Origin: Pseudomonadota bacterium
GTDB lineage: Bacteria > Pseudomonadota > Alphaproteobacteria > Rhizobiales > Beijerinckiaceae
Reading direction: 5' to 3'
Assembly (NCBI GenBank): GCA_021777915.1
Contig: JAJYCZ010000004.1
Span: 1-49,948 of the forward strand
Length of the DNA stretch: 49,948 bases
Position 1 is the first letter of the stretch. Every line of letters starts with the position of its first letter. Shown here piece after piece: positions 17,608-26,547 of this stretch. Under the pieces are notes generated by a model. The model saw nothing but the letters and a program-made list of their open reading frames with translations. It made no database searches and was not told where the DNA came from. A program made the position numbers and the translations under genes.

Positions 17608-19062
17608 TCAACAAGACTTCGCTCGAAAGGCGGAATGAGGCCCCGTCGGGGCGACGACATCGATTCGGACGCCGCCGCTTTTCCGCGCGCGCAGGATGAA
17701 GGAAGCGCCGATCAATTCGGCCTGTTCGCGCATGCCCATCAATCCGAAATGGCCCGCCGCGACTTCGGCGGTGTCGAAACCCTGCCCGTCGTCGATGATG
17801 GTCATGGTCAAGTCGCCCGAAAGATTGGTCGAAAGCCTCAGGCTCACGCCACGCGCATGGGCGTGCAGTTCGACATTGCGCAAGGCCTCCTCGGCGATCC
17901 GGTAGAGCGTCGCCGCCTCGGCGCCGCTCGCGGGGCGGGCGCGCTCGTCGATTTCAGCCAGCGCATGGACGCCGGTGCGCTCCGCGAAACGCGCCGCAAG
18001 CGCGTCGAGCGCCGCGCCGAGACCCTGGGTTTCGATGGTTTGCCCGCGCAGATCCCCGAGCGCGGCGCGGGCGCGGGCCAGGCCCTCGCGCACGGCGGAA
18101 TCGGCGTGGGTCAGCTCCTCGATCAGGCGTGGCGAGGCGTCGGGGCCGGCGACCTTGCGGATCAGGCGCAACTGCGGCGCGAGCGCCACCAGCGACTGGA
18201 CGAGCGTGTCATGAAGGTCGTGGGCGATGCGCAGGCGCTCGCGCATGACGGCGGCGCGGCGGGCCTCGTCGGCGCCGCGCGCCGCCTCGGCGCGCAGCCG
18301 GCGCAGATCGGTGACGTCGCGGCCCAAAGCCTGGTATTCGCCCAGGAATTCGCCGAGCCCGGCCCTGTCGCCGACCCAATGCACGCTCCACCAGATCCAC
18401 ACTGGCTCGCGGTCGGGAAGCTTCACCTCCTGCTCGAAGGAGGCGTCGCCGCGCGAAGCCAGCCGCGCGCGCCAGCCGTCGTCGGCGCCCGGAGCCGCGA
18501 GCACCTCGTCGATCGCGCGGCCGAGCAGTTGGCCCTCGTCCTCGCGCAGCACGGCGCAGGCGAAGGCGTTGACGAAAGTGATCCGCAGACTGGCCGAGAG
18601 GCGGAACACCAGATCGTTGGCGCTCTCGACAATGTCGCAATAAAGCGCCGCCTGTTCCCGGATCAGGCGCCCGGCGGCGGCGGCCTGTTCGGCGATCAGC
18701 CGCGCCTCGCGCCTTTCGCGGGCGAACTGACGCTCGACGTCGTGCGCGCCGCGGTCGGAGCTGGCCAGAAGCAGGAAGCCGTCCGCGGCGGCGTCATGCA
18801 GAACCGAAACCGAAAAGGGCGCGTCGTCGTCGGCGGACAGGCGCAGGCCGGGCAAGTCGAGCACGGCGCGCCGACCGTCGCGCAGCGTGTCGAATTCCGG
18901 CTCCATGGCGAAGAACACCGGAGAGTCGGCGATCGGCGCGCCGGGCGAGGGGACCCAATCCATCAGCGCGCCGGCGCGCTCGATCACGCGCAACGAGGCG
19001 TCGAGCCGGGCGTAGCCGAAGATGCGGCGGGACAGGGCGAGAGCCAGAGCGGAAACAGGCAT
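17608..19062 (-). CDS. PAS-containing sensor histidine kinase, HisKA_3 (NarX/DegS) type
   Basis: A 484-residue kinase without obvious membrane segments, so probably cytosolic. Residues 1-105 form an unrecognised N-terminal sensory part, 105-140 a likely coiled coil, and 138-255 a PAS domain (DIVESANDLVFRL...ITFVNAF...LGRDVT). The HisKA_3 dimerisation domain follows, with phospho-acceptor H284 in HDLHDTLVQSL. The ATPase domain (about 370-470) has N-box EEALRNVELHA, IIDDGQGFD and GHFGLMGMREQAE. It lies 53 bp after the malic-enzyme stop on the same strand and 431 bp before the response regulator. The ligand is unknown. Start chosen as the first ATG of the open frame; its ribosome-binding site is poor. 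Confidence 0.9.
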   Translation of the reverse strand: MPVSALALALSRRIFGYARLDASLRVIERAGALMDWVPSPGAPIADSPVFFAMEPEFDTLRDGRRAVLDLPGLRLSADDDAPFSVSVLHDAAADGFLLLASSDRGAHDVERQFARERREARLIAEQAAAAGRLIREQAALYCDIVESANDLVFRLSASLRITFVNAFACAVLREDEGQLLGRAIDEVLAAPGADDGWRARLASRGDASFEQEVKLPDREPVWIWWSVHWVGDRAGLGEFLGEYQALGRDVTDLRRLRAEAARGADEARRAAVMRERLRIAHDLHDTLVQSLVALAPQLRLIRKVAGPDASPRLIEELTHADSAVREGLARARAALGDLRGQTIETQGLGAALDALAARFAERTGVHALAEIDERARPASGAEAATLYRIAEEALRNVELHAHARGVSLRLSTNLSGDLTMTIIDDGQGFDTAEVAAGHFGLMGMREQAELIGASFILRARKSGGVRIDVVAPTGPHSAFRAKSC

Positions 19063-19115
19063 GAGGCGAGCTTAGTGATTTTGCGGGCTTTTGTCCCCGG
19101 GCGTCTTGCATCCGG

Positions 19116-21416
19116 TCACGCCACGCCGCCTTGATCCGTGCGTTGCGCTTCGGCGACCGCCACCGCGGTCATGTTGACGACGCCCCGCGCGGTGATCGAG
19201 GGCGTCAGCACATGAGCGGGCCGGGCGGCGCCGAGCAATATGGGGCCGACAGGCAGGGCGTCGGTCATCGTCTTGGTCATCTGATAAGCGATATTGGCGG
19301 AGGCCAAATCCGGCATGATCAGCACATTCGCTTCGCCCTTGAGCCGGGAGCCGGGCAGGACGAGGTTGCGCACGTCCTGCGACAGGGCGGTGTCGGCGGC
19401 CATTTCGCCGTCGACTTCCAGGTCGGGGGCTTTTTCGCGGATGATCTCCAGAGCGTCCCGCATTTTGGCCGCCACGGGCGAAAAAAGGTCCGATCCGAAA
19501 TCCGAATGGGAGAGCAGGGCGATTTTCGGCGTGACGCCGAAGCCGCGGACGTGAACCGCGCAGAGCAGCGCGGTTTCGGCGATCTCGGCCGCCGTCGGGT
19601 CGCGCCGGACATGGGTGTCGGCCATGAAGAACGCGCCCTTGGAGCTGATGAGAAGGCTCATCGAGGAAAAATCGCTTACCCCCGGCGCGACCCCGACAAT
19701 GTCCTTGAGATAGGAGAGGCGGGCGCCGAAACGCCCTTCGAGGCCGCACAAAAGGGCGTCGGCTTCGCCGCGAACCAGCGCCAGGGCGCCGATGACCGTG
19801 GCGTTGGTGCGCACCAGGGTGCGCGCGGTTCCGGGATTGATTCCGCGACGCCCGGCGACGGCGAGCAAGGTGGCGACATAATCGTTGTAGCGCGGGTCGC
19901 TGTGCGGATCGATCAGTTCGAAATCGCGATCGGCGGCGATGGACAGGCCAAAGGTTTTCAGCCTCTTTTCGACCACGGCGCGCCGGCCGATCAGGATCGG
20001 CTGGGCGACGCCCTCCTCGATCACGGTTTGCACCGCGCGCAGCACGCGCTCGTCCTCGCCCTCGCTGTAGACCACGCGCTTCGGGTTCGCCTTGGCCGCC
20101 TGCATCAGCGGCTTCATGATGAAGCCGGAGCGATAGACAGTGCGCTCCAGGCCCTCGCGGTAAGCGTCGAAATCCGCGATCGGTTTCCTGGCGACGCCGC
20201 TCTCCATCGCGGCGCGGGCGACCGCCGGGGCGATGCGCAGGATCAGGCGCGGATCGAAGGGCGAGGGGATCAGCGACTCCTTGCCATAGACCGGCGCGAC
20301 TCCGCCATAGGCGCGCGCCACCACCTCGGAGGGCGTCTCGCGCGCCAGCGCCGAAATGGCCTCCACCGCCGCAAGTTTCATCGCCTCGTTGATGGCCTTG
20401 GCGTGAACGTCGAGCGCGCCGCGGAAGATATAGGGAAAGCAGAGAACGTTGTTGACCTGGTTGGGGTAATCCGACCGGCCGGTGCAGAGCATGGCGTCGG
20501 GCCGCGCGGCGAGCGCGTCCTCGGGCAGGATTTCCGGATCGGGATTGGCGAGCGCCAGGATCAGCGGCGTCGCCGCCATGGTCTTGACCATCTCCGGCTT
20601 CAGCACGCCGCCGGCGGAGAGACCGAGGAAAACATCGGCGCCGGGGATGATTTCGGCGAGCGTGCGCGCCGACGTGTCCTGCGCGAAAGTCGCCTTGATC
20701 GGGTCCATCAGCTTTTCGCGGCCCTTGTAGACCACGCCCTCGATGTCCGAAATGAAGATGTTTTCGCGCCGGGCGCCGAGCGCCACGAGCAATTCGAGGC
20801 AGGCAAGCGCCGCCGCGCCGGCGCCCGAGGCGACGATCCGCGCGTGCGAAATTTCCTTGCCGGCGAGGGCGAGACCGTTGCGCACGGCGGCGCCGACGAT
20901 GATCGCGGTGCCGTGCTGGTCGTCATGGAAGACCGGAATCGACAGTTTTTCGCGCAAGCGCCGTTCAACCTCGAAGCACTCGGGCGCCTTGATGTCTTCG
21001 AGATTGATCCCGCCGAAGGTCGGCTCCAGGGCCGCGATGGCGCTCACCAGCTTTTCGACGTCGCGCTCGGCGACTTCGATGTCGAAAACATCGATGCCGG
21101 CGAATTTCTTGAACAGCACCGCCTTGCCTTCCATCACCGGTTTGGCGGCGAGCGGGCCAATGTCGCCGAGCCCCAGCACGGCGGTGCCGTTGGTGACGAC
21201 GGCGACGAGGTTCTGGCGGATGGTGAAGTCGGCGGCCTTGCCGGGATCGGCGGCGATTTCGAGGCAGGGCGCGGCGACGCCGGGCGAATAGGCCAGCGCG
21301 AGGTCCCGCTGGTTGCCGAGCGGCTTGGTGGCGCGGATCTCCATTTTGCCCGGCCGCGGACGGGCATGGTAGCGCAGCGCGTCCGATCGCAGATCGGACG
21401 GTGGGCGTTCTGTCAT
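19116..21416 (-). CDS. maeB: NADP-dependent malic enzyme with C-terminal phosphotransacetylase-like domain
   Basis: Oxidatively decarboxylates malate to pyruvate, supplying NADPH and pyruvate. The 766-residue length fits the fused MaeB type: malic domain (about 1-160, with [13 protein letters not shown] and HDDQHGTA), NAD(P)-binding domain (about 165-400, with [15 protein letters not shown]), and a phosphotransacetylase-like domain from about 430. The last domain is not catalytic in studied homologues and is thought to sense acetyl-CoA. Start [10 protein letters not shown] is the first ATG. A dispersed repeat lies about 45 bp upstream of the start. Confidence 0.96.
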   Translation of the reverse strand: MTERPPSDLRSDALRYHARPRPGKMEIRATKPLGNQRDLALAYSPGVAAPCLEIAADPGKAADFTIRQNLVAVVTNGTAVLGLGDIGPLAAKPVMEGKAVLFKKFAGIDVFDIEVAERDVEKLVSAIAALEPTFGGINLEDIKAPECFEVERRLREKLSIPVFHDDQHGTAIIVGAAVRNGLALAGKEISHARIVASGAGAAALACLELLVALGARRENIFISDIEGVVYKGREKLMDPIKATFAQDTSARTLAEIIPGADVFLGLSAGGVLKPEMVKTMAATPLILALANPDPEILPEDALAARPDAMLCTGRSDYPNQVNNVLCFPYIFRGALDVHAKAINEAMKLAAVEAISALARETPSEVVARAYGGVAPVYGKESLIPSPFDPRLILRIAPAVARAAMESGVARKPIADFDAYREGLERTVYRSGFIMKPLMQAAKANPKRVVYSEGEDERVLRAVQTVIEEGVAQPILIGRRAVVEKRLKTFGLSIAADRDFELIDPHSDPRYNDYVATLLAVAGRRGINPGTARTLVRTNATVIGALALVRGEADALLCGLEGRFGARLSYLKDIVGVAPGVSDFSSMSLLISSKGAFFMADTHVRRDPTAAEIAETALLCAVHVRGFGVTPKIALLSHSDFGSDLFSPVAAKMRDALEIIREKAPDLEVDGEMAADTALSQDVRNLVLPGSRLKGEANVLIMPDLASANIAYQMTKTMTDALPVGPILLGAARPAHVLTPSITARGVVNMTAVAVAEAQRTDQGGVA

Positions 21417-21459
21417 GGGGGAACCCTCCGGTATTGTCGGCGAAACGCGCGTGGCTTGA

Positions 21460-21558
21460 AGCGCGTTCGCGGATCATCGAGTCGAATGCGCTCTTTTATC
21501 GGATTGTTCTAGCGCATATTCCGGTCCGAAGACTCCATCGACTTTTCGGCTATGCGCT
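21460..21558 (+). repeat. Dispersed ~99 bp double-hairpin element, copy 2
   Basis: Inverted relative to the copy at 6416-6513. Dyad one: AGCGCGTTCG at 21460-21469 pairs imperfectly with TCGAATGCGCT at 21482-21492. Dyad two: AGCGCATA at 21511-21518 pairs perfectly with TATGCGCT at 21551-21558. It spans the space between the maeB start and the stop of the secreted-protein gene, overlapping that stop codon by one base. Transcripts of that gene run into it, so it could act in termination or 3'-end stability. Confidence 0.8.
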
Positions 21559-22853
21559 CAGAGCCTGGTTCCGCCCGCCGGTTTCGCCGGCTTGGCGGGC
21601 GCGGGCGAACCGGTGACGTCCAGCCGGTTGAGGAAATCCGTCGGATCTTCGATATGGACGAATTCGCTCAGCTTCAGCGGCGCCCCCTTGCCCTTGATGG
21701 TGAGGGTCAGCACTTTGGGATCGACGACGAATCGCTCCAGTTCCTTGGCCATGATGGCGATGGCGGGCGCGCCGGAAAACAGCAGCGGCGCCTGGGCGAT
21801 GATGGCGCGCCAATCGTCCTTGACCGAGGCGGGGGTCTTGCCCTGGCTGAGCGAGGCGAAGGCCACCACCTTGTCGAACAGGCCGGCGTTGGCCACTTCG
21901 ATTCGCGCCCAGTCGAGCGTGGCGTCGAGCATGGCCTTTTCGCGCGCTTCCTTGTCACCGACAAAGGCTGTCTCCTTCAGGCCCGAAAACTGGGCGCTGA
22001 TCGCGACGCTGCCGATCTTCTTCAGGTCGATCGCATAATTCTTGAGCTGGTAGGTTTTGGTTGCTGGGTCATAGACGCCGCCGATCGTCACATCGGCGTC
22101 GATTTCCGGATAGCCATAGGCGTTGAGGACGGCGCCCAGACGCGATTCCGGCGGCATTTTGAGCGACAGGCCGGTCAGGGACGCGGCGGCGTCGAGCGGC
22201 GCGCCCTGGCCGTCGAAATTCTGGTCGATCCTGGCCGGCCCGATGTGAAGCGCGATGCGATTGCCGCCGGGCGCGCCGGCGGGCGTCCCCTTGTCAACGG
22301 CCGTGAGATCGCCGCCATCCCAGGACAGATGGGAAAAACGCAGGGCGGCGCGGGCGGGATCGCCCGCGCGCAAGGCGCCGGCGAGATCGACCAGCGAAAC
22401 GTGGTCGATCCGCAAACTGCCGAAATGGAGGGTGGAATCGCCGGCGTCGTCGGGAACCACGCCTTCGGTCGAGGCGACGGTCAGAGTCTGCGCGCCGCCG
22501 CCGCCGATCTTCCCGGCGACGATGTCCTTGACCGTGAGCCGGTCGCCCGCGCCGGTCTCCATGTCGACCTCGGCGATCCGCGCCTCGCCCGCTGTCATGC
22601 GCTGGACCATCGCCGCGGCGTCTTCGGGGGTCAGCGCGCCCGAGAACAATTTGGTCGCTTCGTCCTGGCCAAGGTTGCAATCCTTCAGCGTGACGTTCTT
22701 GAACGTGACCTTTCCATCCTTGCCTTTGTCGATCGTGGCCTGGGGAATGGCGATGTCGGCGGCGTGGGCCGGCGCGGCGGGCAGGCCCGATCCGAGGCTC
22801 AGTCCAAGGACGAGGAAAGCGGCGCGAAAGTATGGCGGCATGTCGTGTCTCAT
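21558..22853 (-). CDS. Secreted protein of unknown function
   Basis: I do not recognise the family. From the ATG at 22853 the protein has 431 residues: MRHD, then a hydrophobic signal peptide ending AHA at about residue 32, then a long soluble part without membrane segments. It is rich in alternating beta-type patterns, e.g. KVTFKNVTLKDC and STLHFGSLRIDHVSL, as in repetitive periplasmic or outer-membrane-associated proteins, with a Pro/Ala/Lys tail. A start four codons later (22841) is also possible; the frame is open to 23003 but that part is not signal-like. It diverges from the rhodanese gene. Confidence 0.75.
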   Translation of the reverse strand: MRHDMPPYFRAAFLVLGLSLGSGLPAAPAHAADIAIPQATIDKGKDGKVTFKNVTLKDCNLGQDEATKLFSGALTPEDAAAMVQRMTAGEARIAEVDMETGAGDRLTVKDIVAGKIGGGGAQTLTVASTEGVVPDDAGDSTLHFGSLRIDHVSLVDLAGALRAGDPARAALRFSHLSWDGGDLTAVDKGTPAGAPGGNRIALHIGPARIDQNFDGQGAPLDAAASLTGLSLKMPPESRLGAVLNAYGYPEIDADVTIGGVYDPATKTYQLKNYAIDLKKIGSVAISAQFSGLKETAFVGDKEAREKAMLDATLDWARIEVANAGLFDKVVAFASLSQGKTPASVKDDWRAIIAQAPLLFSGAPAIAIMAKELERFVVDPKVLTLTIKGKGAPLKLSEFVHIEDPTDFLNRLDVTGSPAPAKPAKPAGGTRL

Positions 22854-23041
22854 CCGTGCAGTGTCGGTGGATTCGCCGGGTTTGCCAAGGTCTCGGCTGC
22901 AGCGCCGGGCGGTTTCGCGCGGCGCGGCCGCGGTCCAGGCCTTCTTTAGACGCGCCGCGTGTCGAATGTCTGGCGAGAAGTTGGAAATCGCAACGCCGGA
23001 CACTATTTTATGAGCCGAATCGGAATGTCGGGAGCTGTTGG

Positions 23042-23350
23042 ATGGTGGATGTGCTCACACGCGAGGAGGTGAAGGCGGGGCTGGCGGACGAGTCGATCGC
23101 TCTGGTCGATGTGCGCGAGCCTCACGAATTTGCGGCGGGACATATTCCGGGCTCCCTGAGCCTGCCGCTGTCGCGCTTCGACCCTTCGAAGCTGCCGGAA
23201 GACAAGCGCGTCGTCTTCGTGTGCCGGTCCGGCCGGCGCACGCTGCTGGCGATCGAAATGTCGCGGCTTTTCGGCCGGGGCGACGCCTCCGCCCATTACG
23301 CCGGCTCGCTGCTGGACTGGGCCGGCGCCGGCGAGCCTTTGGAATATTGA
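23042..23350 (+). CDS. Single-domain rhodanese-like sulfurtransferase
   Basis: A 102-residue cytosolic rhodanese domain. LVDVREPHEFAAGHIPGSLSLPL is present in the first half, and the active-site loop CRSGRRT near residue 62 carries the catalytic cysteine that holds a persulfide. These proteins move sulfane sulfur or detoxify cyanide; the partner here is unknown. The ATG at 23042 follows GGGAG, and the open frame upstream is not similar to rhodaneses. It converges on the LpxH-like gene, with 2 bp between the stop codons. Confidence 0.9.
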   Translation: MVDVLTREEVKAGLADESIALVDVREPHEFAAGHIPGSLSLPLSRFDPSKLPEDKRVVFVCRSGRRTLLAIEMSRLFGRGDASAHYAGSLLDWAGAGEPLEY

Positions 23351-23352
23351 AT

Positions 23353-24234
23353 TCAGGCCTTGGCCGCGGCCTTTTGCGGGAGCGCCGGCTCGGGCGGATC
23401 CACGGCGCCGGACAGGAGAAGCGGCGCGCGCTCGTGTTCGAGCAGGCTCCAACGGATCAGTTCGAGCCTGCCGTCGAAATGTTCGGCGATCGCGGTGCAG
23501 GATTCGACGAAATCGCCGGTGTTCACATAAGTCACGCCGTCGATGTCGCGGATCGTCGCATGGTGGATATGGCCGCAGATCACACCGTCCGCGCCGCGCT
23601 TGCGCGCCTCGGCGGCCAGGGCGCGCTCGAAATCGCCGATGAAATTGACCGCCTTCTTGACCTTGAGCTTGGCCCATTGCGAAAAGGACCAGTAGGGCAG
23701 GCCGAGCTTGCGGCGGGCGCGATTGAACCAGCTGTTGATGAGAATCGCGAAATCATAGGCCCAGTCGCCGAGATGGGCGAGCCAGCGGGCGTGGCTGACC
23801 ACAATGTCGAACTGGTCGCCATGAATCACCAGCATTTTTCTGCCGTCGGCGGTCTCATGGACGGCGTGGTCGATCACTTCGACGCCGCCGAATTCGAGGC
23901 CGAGAAAATCGCGGGCGAATTCGTCGTGATTGCCGGGCACGAACACCACGCGCGCCCCTTTGCGCACCTTGCGCAGCAGTTTCTGCACCACGTCATTGTG
24001 GGCCTGCGGCCAGTGCCAGGACTGCTTGAGCCGCCAGCCGTCGATGATGTCGCCGACCAGGAACAGCTCCTCCGATTCGTTGTGTTTCAGAAAATCGAGC
24101 AGCAGATCGGCCTGGCAACCGCGCGTGCCGAGATGAACGTCGGAAATGAACAGGGTGCGGTATTGATGGGTCGCCTGCGGCTCGGCAGTCACGTCGGAAT
24201 TGGCGTTCATGGTCGCGCCTGCTGATCCGTTCAT
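23353..24234 (-). CDS. UDP-2,3-diacylglucosamine diphosphatase-like metallophosphoesterase
   Basis: A 293-residue calcineurin-like phosphoesterase of the COG2908 (LpxH-related) group. All metal-binding blocks are visible: SDVHLGTRG near residue 31, GDIIDGW, GNHDEF, a HGDQFD block and GHIHHA. LpxH makes lipid X in lipid A synthesis; this longer alphaproteobacterial branch is usually annotated as such, but the substrate may differ, so I give no symbol. The N-terminal ~25 residues are poorly conserved, and the in-frame ATG at 24210 (MNANSD) is an alternative start. It diverges from the DMT exporter. Confidence 0.85.
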   Translation of the reverse strand: MNGSAGATMNANSDVTAEPQATHQYRTLFISDVHLGTRGCQADLLLDFLKHNESEELFLVGDIIDGWRLKQSWHWPQAHNDVVQKLLRKVRKGARVVFVPGNHDEFARDFLGLEFGGVEVIDHAVHETADGRKMLVIHGDQFDIVVSHARWLAHLGDWAYDFAILINSWFNRARRKLGLPYWSFSQWAKLKVKKAVNFIGDFERALAAEARKRGADGVICGHIHHATIRDIDGVTYVNTGDFVESCTAIAEHFDGRLELIRWSLLEHERAPLLLSGAVDPPEPALPQKAAAKA

Positions 24235-24294
24235 GCCCCATGTGCTGCCATCTTATTGTTGCGGAAGGATGACAATATTGCTTTTAGTCGCGGG

Positions 24295-25236
24295 ATGACG
24301 CCCGGAGTTCTGCTCAAGATTCTTTCGACCCTGGCCTTCACCGTCATGGCGGTGGGCGTGCGCATGGCCGCGCCGCGCATCCCGATCGCGGAAATCGTTT
24401 TTTTCCGCTCGGCTGTCGCGCTGGTTCTGCTGTTGCTTTGGCTGGCGGCGACCGGCGAGTTTCCCCGCGCGCTGGCGACCCGGCGCCCGTTCGGCCATCT
24501 GGGGCGGGGCCTGACCGGCGCGGCGGGCATGTTCGCCAATTTCGGCAGCCTCGCGCTTCTGCCGCTCGCCGACGCCACCGCCTATTTCTACGCCTCGCCG
24601 ATCTTCGTCACTCTCATCGCGGCGCTGGGCCTGCGCGAAAAAGTCCGCGCCAGCCGCTGGATGGCGGTGCTGATCGGTTTCGGCGGCGTGCTCGCCATGC
24701 TCACCGAGCATGTCGGCTTCGGAAATTTTGCGAATACGCTCGGCGCCCAGGGGCTGGGGGCACAGGGATTTGGCGCGGGCGTGGCGCTCGCCGGGGCGGC
24801 TTTCGCGGCTCTGTCGATCATTCAGACCCGCCGGCTGGCGTTGTCGGAGCATACCGCGGCTATTGTCTTCTATTTCACCCTTCTGACCACTTTCGTCGGC
24901 GCCGCCGTGCTCGCTTTGGCCCTGGCCGCGCCGTCGTTCCTGCCCTCGCAGGCCTTTGTCGCGCCGCAACCGCGCGATTTGGCGGCGCTGGTCGGCGCCG
25001 GGCTGATGGGGGGCTGCGCCCAGATTTTCGTCACCGCGTCCTATCGCTACGCCGACGCCTCGCTGCTTGCGTCTTATGATTATTTCGCTCTTGTTTGGGC
25101 GGTGCTCGCCAGCGTGATCTTTTTCGGCCAATGGCCTTCGACGCCGGTGCTTCTCGGCGCGGCGGCGATCGCCGGCTCCGGCCTGCTGGCCCTTGTCGGC
25201 GAACGCATTTCGGTCTCCGTGGCCACCGTCGAATGA
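24295..25236 (+). CDS. DMT/EamA-family inner-membrane transporter
   Basis: A 313-residue protein with about ten predicted membrane helices in two EamA repeats, typical of drug/metabolite exporters. The N-terminal repeat includes FFRSAVALVLLLLW and the junction ATAYFYASPIFVTL; the second repeat ends in ATAIAGS-like small-residue helices. The substrate cannot be told from sequence. I chose ATG 24295; a TTG at 24256 would add 13 polar residues. A loop near residue 145-160 contains a short GAQGLGAQGFGAG repeat, which is unusual but may only be a linker. Confidence 0.86.
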   Translation: MTPGVLLKILSTLAFTVMAVGVRMAAPRIPIAEIVFFRSAVALVLLLLWLAATGEFPRALATRRPFGHLGRGLTGAAGMFANFGSLALLPLADATAYFYASPIFVTLIAALGLREKVRASRWMAVLIGFGGVLAMLTEHVGFGNFANTLGAQGLGAQGFGAGVALAGAAFAALSIIQTRRLALSEHTAAIVFYFTLLTTFVGAAVLALALAAPSFLPSQAFVAPQPRDLAALVGAGLMGGCAQIFVTASYRYADASLLASYDYFALVWAVLASVIFFGQWPSTPVLLGAAAIAGSGLLALVGERISVSVATVE

Positions 25237-25297
25237 ACGGCATGGACCCGGCGCTGGCGCGGTTCCGGCAATAGCGATCGCCGTCAATGGCGCGCGC

Positions 25298-25383
25298 CGT
25301 CATTGCGAGGAGCGAAGCGACGAAGCAATCCACGTTTCGGCGCATCGCAGGGCGGATCGCTTCGCCGCGCTCGCGATGACGAG
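25298..25383. repeat. Palindromic intergenic repeat of the cattgcgaggagcgaag type
   Basis: The left arm starts GTCATTGCGAGGAGCGAAGC and continues to GAAGCAATCC; the right arm carries GGATCGCTTCG...CGCTCGCGATGAC. The two arms form an imperfect long dyad around 25340. Sequences of this kind occur many times in genomes of Hyphomicrobiales and some other alphaproteobacteria (recall, not searched). It lies between the convergent DMT exporter and cysK genes, so it could also terminate transcription. Confidence 0.75.
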
Positions 25384-25515
25384 AGGTCGTCAAAACGCGT
25401 CTCGAAGATTTGGAAACGCGCGGCGACCAATTTGTGTAATTGGTATTGCGTCCAGACAGGACAAAATATCAGATTTCGAATCTCCGATAGCCGCGGCCAC
25501 CGAAAAACCTTTCGG

Positions 25516-26517
25516 TCACGCCAGCCAGCTTGGAGCCGGCAGGCCCTTGCCGCGCAGGAATTCCGGATTGTAGAGCTTCGACGCATAGCGCGCGCCGGAA
25601 TCGCCCAGGATCGTGACGATGGTCTTGCCGGGGCCGAGTTTCTGGGCGAGGCGGATCGCGCCGGCGACATTGATGGCGGAGGAGCCGCCGAGCAGCATGC
25701 CTTCCTCCCGCGCGAGGTCGAACAGGATCGGCAAGGCCTCCTCGTCGGGTATCTGGAAGGCGATGTCGATCGGCGCGTCCACCAGATTGGCGGTGATCCG
25801 GCCCTGGCCGATGCCCTCGGTGATCGACGAGCCGGAGGATTTCAGCTCCCCCGTGGTGTAATAAGAATAAAGCGCCGCGCCCATCGGATCAGCCAGGCCG
25901 ATTTTGATCTCGGGATTGCGGGCCTTCAACGCCCGGCCGACTCCCGCCAAGGTTCCCCCGGTGCCGACCGCGCAAATAAAACCGTCGAGTTTTTCGCCGA
26001 GCTGGTCGAAAATTTCCGGGCCGGTGCTTTCCTCATGCCCCTGCCGGTTGGCGACATTGTCGAACTGATTGGCCCAGACCGCGCCGGCGGGATTTTTTTG
26101 GGCCAGCTCCGCCGCCAGCCGGCCGGAATATTTCACGTAATTGTCGGGGTTGGCGTAGGGGACGGCGGGGACCTCGATCAGCTCGGCGCCTTGCAGGCGC
26201 AAAAAACTTTTTTTCTCTTCCGACTGGGTGTCGGGAATGACGATGACGGTGCGAAAGCCCAAGGCGCTGGCGACCAGGGTCAGGCCGATGCCGGTATTGC
26301 CCGCCGTGCCTTCGACGATGGTCCCGCCGGGTTTGAGCGCGCCACGCGCGATGGCGTCGCGGATGATGGCCAGCGCCGCGCGGTCCTTGATCGACCCGCC
26401 GGGATTCATGAATTCCGCCTTGCCGTAAATGTCGCAGCCGGTGGCTTCCGACGCCGCGCGCAATTTGATGAGCGGCGTGCCGCCGATGGCGTCGAGAACC
26501 GATGACGTGACTTTCAT
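25516..26517 (-). CDS. cysK: Cysteine synthase A (O-acetylserine sulfhydrylase)
   Basis: Makes cysteine from O-acetylserine and sulfide with pyridoxal phosphate. In the 333-residue protein the cofactor lysine is K44 in NPGGSIKDR, and the phosphate-binding and substrate loop is EGTAGNTGIGL. The GTGGTLAGVGRALK segment holds the cofactor phosphate, and GGSSAINVAGA lies near the C-terminus. The EGTAGNTG form (instead of the more usual EPTSGNTG) is shared with a branch of alphaproteobacterial enzymes annotated CysK. No cys genes are adjacent. The pdxJ gene elsewhere in the window makes its cofactor, but this is coincidental. Confidence 0.93.
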   Translation of the reverse strand: MKVTSSVLDAIGGTPLIKLRAASEATGCDIYGKAEFMNPGGSIKDRAALAIIRDAIARGALKPGGTIVEGTAGNTGIGLTLVASALGFRTVIVIPDTQSEEKKSFLRLQGAELIEVPAVPYANPDNYVKYSGRLAAELAQKNPAGAVWANQFDNVANRQGHEESTGPEIFDQLGEKLDGFICAVGTGGTLAGVGRALKARNPEIKIGLADPMGAALYSYYTTGELKSSGSSITEGIGQGRITANLVDAPIDIAFQIPDEEALPILFDLAREEGMLLGGSSAINVAGAIRLAQKLGPGKTIVTILGDSGARYASKLYNPEFLRGKGLPAPSWLA

Positions 26518-26547
26518 GACCTGCCCGATTGAACTTTCGCGCCCAAG

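Noticed and set aside
19131-21512. Long + strand frame of 793 codons opposite maeB
   Set aside because: It lies wholly antisense to an unmistakable malic enzyme, has shadow composition (His/Gly/Arg/Asp-rich) and no domain. Long antisense frames are expected at this GC content.
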